Of a DNA stretch of 9,949 bases, positions 7,171 to 9,949 are shown in pieces. The stretch's first letter is position 1. Each line of letters begins with the position of its first letter. This DNA is from Deltaproteobacteria bacterium. Its GTDB lineage: Bacteria > Desulfobacterota > JADFXK01. The stretch is taken from positions 1 to 9,949 of the forward strand of contig JADFYA010000108.1 in the NCBI GenBank assembly GCA_015233285.1, in the 5' to 3' direction. The notes beneath the pieces are model-generated. The model worked only from the letters and a program-made list of their open reading frames with translations. It had not been told where the DNA came from and made no database searches. The position numbers were made by a program, and so were the translations under genes.

Positions 7171-9000
7171 CTAAAGATCAGGGCTATTATCCATCTTGGC
7201 AATATCTTCAAATCTAATATCCGCGCCCAGAACGCCGACGATTTCGTCTTCAGCATTCCGGACCGGACCTGAAACCGTGATGCACAGGGCTTTGGTGAAG
7301 CGGGAAGTATAGAAGTCTGAGACATGAATCCGGCCATCTTGCATTGGTTCAATGAACCAGGATCGATTTGATAAATCTTCACCCAATTGGAATGTCTCGT
7401 ATTTAGCCCGGTCGTATATTTGAGTTATGTTCTTGGTGATTTTTATCCCATTCTGGTCGGTCAGGTAGATGAACTGAATAAACGGATTCTGTTCCAAGAA
7501 TTTCTGCAGCATCGGCTCCTGGTGATTCGGGTCCATGGATCTGATCTCCGGTATTTCCAAAAGTTGTTCCACCAAGTGGGCCGCCTGGTCGCGGACCTTT
7601 TGCTTTAATAGATCAAACTCGGAGACAAAATGCTCCGGCAAGTACCTGCGGGATATATGTTCCATTTCTTCGTTGCTGATGGAGGTATTCCGCCCGTCTT
7701 CGTATTGCTGCATGATCCATTTGTAAATCTTATCGATGCCGGGATGCCGTTTATCCAGCTTTTGGTCGCCTGCCAGCTTTAATCGGGAATTGACCCAATG
7801 GGCTACCCCGGCCTTGCCCGAACTATTAGTGAGAATAATGGTGACCGGTTTGTTAAGTAGCTTTTCCGTATTGAAAATATTATATATTTCTTCGTTCTTG
7901 ACCAATCCGTCGGCATGTATCCCGGCACTGGTGGCATTGAAATCATTTCCCACAAATGGATAGTTGGGTGGGATATGGTACCCCAGCACCTTGCTGAAAT
8001 ACTCGCCGATTTCTGTGATCACCGAAAGATCGACGTCTTCCGTCCGCCCGGTCAGGCCGAGATATTCGATCACCAGGGCCTCAATCGGCGTGTTGCCCGT
8101 TCGCTCGCCAAATCCCAGCAAAGTGCCGTTGACCCCGGAACAACCATAGAGCCAGGCCGTGGACGCATTTATCAGGGCCTTGTGAAAATCATTGTGCCCA
8201 TGCCACTCCAGGAGCCGACCGGGAACCCCGGCGTCGTCAATCATGGCTCGAACCACCTTACAGACGCTCCGTGGCATGGCTGCACCGGGATAAGTCACGC
8301 CCAAGCCCAACGTGTCACACAGGCGGATCTTGATATCGATCCCGGATTCTTCCCGAAGTTTCATCAGTTCCAAGGCAAAGGGGACACAAAATCCAAAGAT
8401 GCTGGCCCGGGTCACGTCTTCAAAGTGGCAGCGCGGGGCAATCCCCTTATTAAGCGCGGCCTTGACTATGGTCAGGTACTGGTCCATGATCTTTTTCCGG
8501 TCGGAGCCGAGCTTGAGAAATATGTGATAGTCCGACACGGAGGTCAGAATTCCGGTCTCCTTTAGCCCCATTTGTCTGACCAACTCCAGGTCTTCCACAT
8601 TGGCCCGAATCCAGGCCGTCACGCTCGGGTAACGGTACCCCTTGGCCAGGCAGGCCTCCACCGCCTCCCGGTCTTTCCGGCTGTAAAGAAAAAACTCGGA
8701 CTGTCGGATTAGTCCCCGCTGCCCACCCAGCCGGTGGAGCATCCCGAAAATATCCTCAATTTGCTTAACGGTATAAGGCGCCCGAGCCTGCTGACCATCC
8801 CGGAAGGTGGTGTCGGTGATCAGCAAAGTATCTGCGGGATTGATATCCACCAGCATAAAGTCAAAATCTATCTTGGGCACTTCATCATAGGGGAAAACCT
8901 CGCGCATCAAATTAGGTTCGGCCACGTTCTGAAGCTGGTGTTTCCAAAAATCAGAATGGCGGCGAGCCAGGACCCGTCTTCGATTATCCCACTTGGCCAT
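7171..9000 (-). CDS. DRE-TIM metallolyase (isopropylmalate/homocitrate/Re-citrate synthase-like) with C-terminal Cache domain
   Basis: Residues 55-400 form an HMGL-like TIM barrel. Motifs: DTTFRDGQQ (63-71, metal-binding Asp and catalytic Arg), ETGILTSVSDYHIF (148-161), CDTLG (228-232), the metal-binding HGHND (267-271), GTLLGFGERTGN (292-303) and AGIHADGLVKN (359-369). These are Claisen-type synthase signatures. The RDAHQS and carbamylated-lysine motifs of pyruvate carboxylase, OadA or transcarboxylase 5S are absent. An unrecognised 54-residue N-terminal extension is rich in basic residues. Residues about 465-600 read as a Cache/PDC sensor domain (FIQFIYLTDQNGIKIT, then DLSNRSWFIEPMQDGRIHVSDFYTS, ITVSGPV and EIVGVLGADI) with no membrane segment, so cytosolic. 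It takes the place of the LeuA regulatory domain and may bind a small ligand. Product choice is open: Re-citrate synthase or homocitrate synthase fits the motifs, while a carboxyltransferase role fits the neighbours. The ATG at 9000 has AGAGGA 8 bases upstream. Confidence 0.85.
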   Translation of the reverse strand: MAKWDNRRRVLARRHSDFWKHQLQNVAEPNLMREVFPYDEVPKIDFDFMLVDINPADTLLITDTTFRDGQQARAPYTVKQIEDIFGMLHRLGGQRGLIRQSEFFLYSRKDREAVEACLAKGYRYPSVTAWIRANVEDLELVRQMGLKETGILTSVSDYHIFLKLGSDRKKIMDQYLTIVKAALNKGIAPRCHFEDVTRASIFGFCVPFALELMKLREESGIDIKIRLCDTLGLGVTYPGAAMPRSVCKVVRAMIDDAGVPGRLLEWHGHNDFHKALINASTAWLYGCSGVNGTLLGFGERTGNTPIEALVIEYLGLTGRTEDVDLSVITEIGEYFSKVLGYHIPPNYPFVGNDFNATSAGIHADGLVKNEEIYNIFNTEKLLNKPVTIILTNSSGKAGVAHWVNSRLKLAGDQKLDKRHPGIDKIYKWIMQQYEDGRNTSISNEEMEHISRRYLPEHFVSEFDLLKQKVRDQAAHLVEQLLEIPEIRSMDPNHQEPMLQKFLEQNPFIQFIYLTDQNGIKITKNITQIYDRAKYETFQLGEDLSNRSWFIEPMQDGRIHVSDFYTSRFTKALCITVSGPVRNAEDEIVGVLGADIRFEDIAKMDNSPDL

Positions 9001-9013
9001 GTCTTCGTTCCTC

Positions 9014-9047
9014 TTACGTGTTGCAAGTTGCGTGTTGCGGGTTACTG
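9014..9047. repeat. Intergenic heptad repeat, copy C
   Basis: Five tandem 7-bp units, the last one incomplete: TTACGTG, TTGCAAG, TTGCGTG, TTGCGGG, TTACTG. The fixed bases are TT(A/G)C....G. The array lies directly upstream of the ribosome binding site of the DRE-TIM gene. It is the longest of four related arrays in the window. Confidence 0.75.
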
Positions 9048-9053
9048 ATTATA
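9048..9053 (-). promoter_or_regulatory. Possible -10 element upstream of the DRE-TIM gene
   Basis: A perfect TATAAT on the minus strand about 48 bases upstream of the ATG at 9000, but without a recognisable -35 box at 16-18 bases (GCACCG at 17). It could be an activator-dependent promoter whose transcript begins inside the heptad array, or a chance match. Confidence 0.3.
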
Positions 9054-9135
9054 CTTTAACCGGGTGTAATCGGTGCTCTTTTGCCTTGCTCTGTGTCCCT
9101 TCGCGGTGCATACAACCGCCCCGGGATGAAGGAGG

Positions 9136-9173
9136 GTGGCCCAGACAACTTGTTGTCTGGGTGGCGAAGCCAC
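9136..9173. repeat. REP-like compound palindrome
   Basis: A perfect 10-bp inverted repeat CCCAGACAAC / GTTGTCTGGG (9140-9149 and 9152-9161) with a TT centre. It runs into a second hairpin GTGGC-GAA-GCCAC (9161-9173). The outer GTGGC at 9136-9140 can pair with the same GCCAC, so two foldings compete. No T-tract follows on either strand, so it is unlikely to be an intrinsic terminator. The form resembles repetitive extragenic palindromes; copy number in the genome is unknown. Confidence 0.6.
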
Positions 9174-9263
9174 AAGAAGTCAAATTAGTCATGGTTCCTG
9201 ATTCAGAAGAGCAAATTATGGCTGATATCAGGATAATATCATTAGATTATTGCTCAAGGCATT

Positions 9264-9277
9264 AACCCGTAACCAGT
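9264..9277. repeat. Intergenic heptad repeat, copy D
   Basis: TAACCCG followed by TAACCAG (9264-9277); the minus strand reads CTGGTTACGGGTTA. It is the same theme as copies A-C, in a short degenerate form, and lies just before the presumed left side of the IS110 element. Confidence 0.45.
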
Positions 9278-9354
9278 CGCGGACCCCGGCGGCGCCGGTG
9301 TTATTCATGGAAGAAACTCTTTGCCAAACGGCCAGAGAGGAGTATAAGAGCCCC

Positions 9355-9508
9355 AATACACTATTGCAGTCAAGGCCGATAGTTGCCTGGTGCTTTATCG
9401 CCCGTTAACCAGTCTGGTTCCGGAGGTTCTTGGTTGTTAAATTGGTGATTAGATCCCGTATAAGAGATTAAAGAAAAGAGCTAATCCGGGCTTTAGTGTA
9501 TTTTTTTT
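9355..9508 (+). ncRNA. Candidate IS110 bridge RNA (structured leader)
   Basis: AATACACTA (9355-9363) is perfectly complementary to TAGTGTATT (9494-9502), which runs into eight Ts (9501-9508). The two ends of a ~150-nt RNA can therefore close, followed by a U-tract. Inside are a hairpin GG(C)CGATAG / TTATCGCC (9374-9402) with a 12-nt loop, AACCA-GTC-TGGTT (9407-9419), and GATTAG / CTAATC (9448-9453 with 9481-9486) around a 27-nt loop. Bridge RNAs of IS110-subgroup elements are known to come from this position and to carry two guide loops. No promoter or guide match to flanking DNA was established, so the assignment is inference. Confidence 0.35.
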
Positions 9509-9526
9509 CAACTCAGGAGGCCTTCC

Positions 9527-9949
9527 ATGAATACACCCAAGAGTTCCCCCCGTCCCAAGAATCAAAAACAAGTCAAAGGGAAAGGTGTTGAGCCAATTTT
9601 GGTAATTAACCCCAATGCCGCAGGAATCGATATCGGCTCAGGTGAGCATTGGGTGGCTGTTTCCCCAGACCTTGATAAGAAGCCGGTTAGAAGGTTTGGC
9701 TGTTATACCGCTGACCTATGCGCCTTGGCGGCCTGGTTGAAGAAATGTGGGGTGCCCACCGTGGCCATGGAATCGACTGGTGTCTACTGGATACCCCTAT
9801 TTCGAATTCCCGAAAGCCGAGGGTTTGAGGTTAAATTGGTTAACGCCGCTCATGTCAAAAAGGTCCCCGGCCGAAAAACGGATGTAAAGGACTGTCAGTG
9901 GCTGCAACAGCTCCACTCTTGTGGTTTGCTGCGGGGGTCATTACAACCG
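9527..9949 (+). CDS. IS110-family transposase (DEDD recombinase), N-terminal part
   Basis: Catalyses RNA-guided excision and integration of the IS110 element. The 141 codons in the window contain the whole RuvC-like DEDD domain core: GIDIGSGEHWVAV (33-45, D35), AMESTGVYWIPLF (80-92, E82) and VPGRKTDVKDCQWLQQLHSCGLL (114-136, D119 and D122), so all four acidic residues are intact. The C-terminal Tnp_20 domain with the catalytic serine lies beyond the window; the family totals roughly 330-450 residues. The ATG at 9527 has a perfect AGGAGG six bases upstream, so translation looks functional. A 32-residue lysine-rich leader precedes the first motif. It is the only plus-strand gene and points away from the cluster at 5079-9000. 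Confidence 0.93.
   Translation, partial: MNTPKSSPRPKNQKQVKGKGVEPILVINPNAAGIDIGSGEHWVAVSPDLDKKPVRRFGCYTADLCALAAWLKKCGVPTVAMESTGVYWIPLFRIPESRGFEVKLVNAAHVKKVPGRKTDVKDCQWLQQLHSCGLLRGSLQP

Larger units (their letters stand above)
9278..9949 (+). mobile_element. IS110-family insertion sequence, left part (right end off window)
   Basis: The element is identified by its transposase at 9527. Its left boundary cannot be fixed from sequence, because IS110 elements usually lack terminal inverted repeats and target duplications; it lies somewhere between about 9278 and 9354. The 9278-9526 stretch holds no gene. It contains a GC-rich hairpin CCGGC-GGC-GCCGG (9286-9298), a repeated GTATAAGAG (9342-9350 and 9458-9466) and the candidate structured RNA described separately. 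A long non-coding left flank before the transposase is typical of the IS110 subgroup. Confidence 0.7.

Noticed and set aside
7915..8565. 216-codon open frame on the plus strand inside the DRE-TIM gene
   Set aside because: It lies fully antisense to a gene with clear family motifs, has no ribosome binding site and no recognisable protein features; it is a by-product of the opposite strand's codon bias.
7171..9000. Calling this gene pyruvate carboxylase subunit B, oadA or transcarboxylase 5S
   Set aside because: Context invites it, but the RDAHQS motif and the carbamylated-lysine region of that group are missing, while HGHND and GFGERTGN match the isopropylmalate/homocitrate synthase group.
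9051..9113. 20-codon minus-strand frame starting MHREGTQSK upstream of the DRE-TIM gene
   Set aside because: No ribosome binding site, and it overlaps the -10 candidate and repeat-like DNA; looks like chance.
9191..9265. 24-codon plus-strand frame starting MVPDSEEQIM
   Set aside because: Short, no ribosome binding site, no similarity I recognise; may be a relic but cannot be supported.
1..9949. tRNA, rRNA or CRISPR array
   Set aside because: No cloverleaf with a CCA-type 3' end and TTCGA arm, no rRNA-like stretch, and no regularly spaced direct repeats of 24-40 bases were seen on either strand.

Overview
The window reads as chromosome of a mid-GC Gram-negative bacterium. A Lol lipoprotein-export operon, a bacterial-type class II lysyl-tRNA synthetase next to it, and a small biotin carrier with a propionyl/methylmalonyl-type carboxyltransferase together suggest an anaerobic deltaproteobacterium (Desulfobacterota, Syntrophobacterales-like). 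That placement is inference from gene content and style; no marker gene settles it. All complete genes lie on the minus strand. The only plus-strand gene is a transposase cut by the right edge.

Layout, left to right. 1-1715 holds the lipoprotein-releasing transporter: a partial lolD (ATPase) and a full lolC (permease), overlapping or abutting by a few bases. 1870-3366 is lysS, transcribed toward lolCD. 3367-3788 is a roughly 420-bp gap with no gene. 3789-4790 is a SAM-dependent methyltransferase with its own sigma70-type promoter, standing apart from its neighbours. 4959-5005 is a strong terminator closing the next unit. 5079-9000 is a three-gene carboxyl-transfer cluster in the order (direction of transcription) DRE-TIM metallolyase with a C-terminal Cache domain, 70-residue biotin carrier, 518-residue carboxyltransferase. 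9001-9526 is non-coding and holds heptad repeats, a REP-like palindrome and a structured region in front of an IS110-family transposase that starts at 9527 and runs off the window.

How the genes work together. LolCD with a periplasmic LolA (not in the window) would release outer-membrane lipoproteins from the inner membrane. The biotin carrier and carboxyltransferase can move a carboxyl group to or from a short-chain acyl-CoA. No biotin carboxylase and no membrane decarboxylase subunit is present, so the cluster looks more like a transcarboxylase than an ATP-driven carboxylase, unless a carboxylase subunit is encoded elsewhere. The first gene sits where a pyruvate-carboxyltransferase subunit would be expected, but its motifs are those of the isopropylmalate/homocitrate/Re-citrate synthase type.

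The most interesting items are the fusion of a DRE-TIM enzyme to a soluble Cache sensor domain, and a ~150-nt region before the IS110 transposase whose ends pair and which finishes in a T-tract, making it a candidate bridge RNA. A 7-bp repeat also recurs in four intergenic places.
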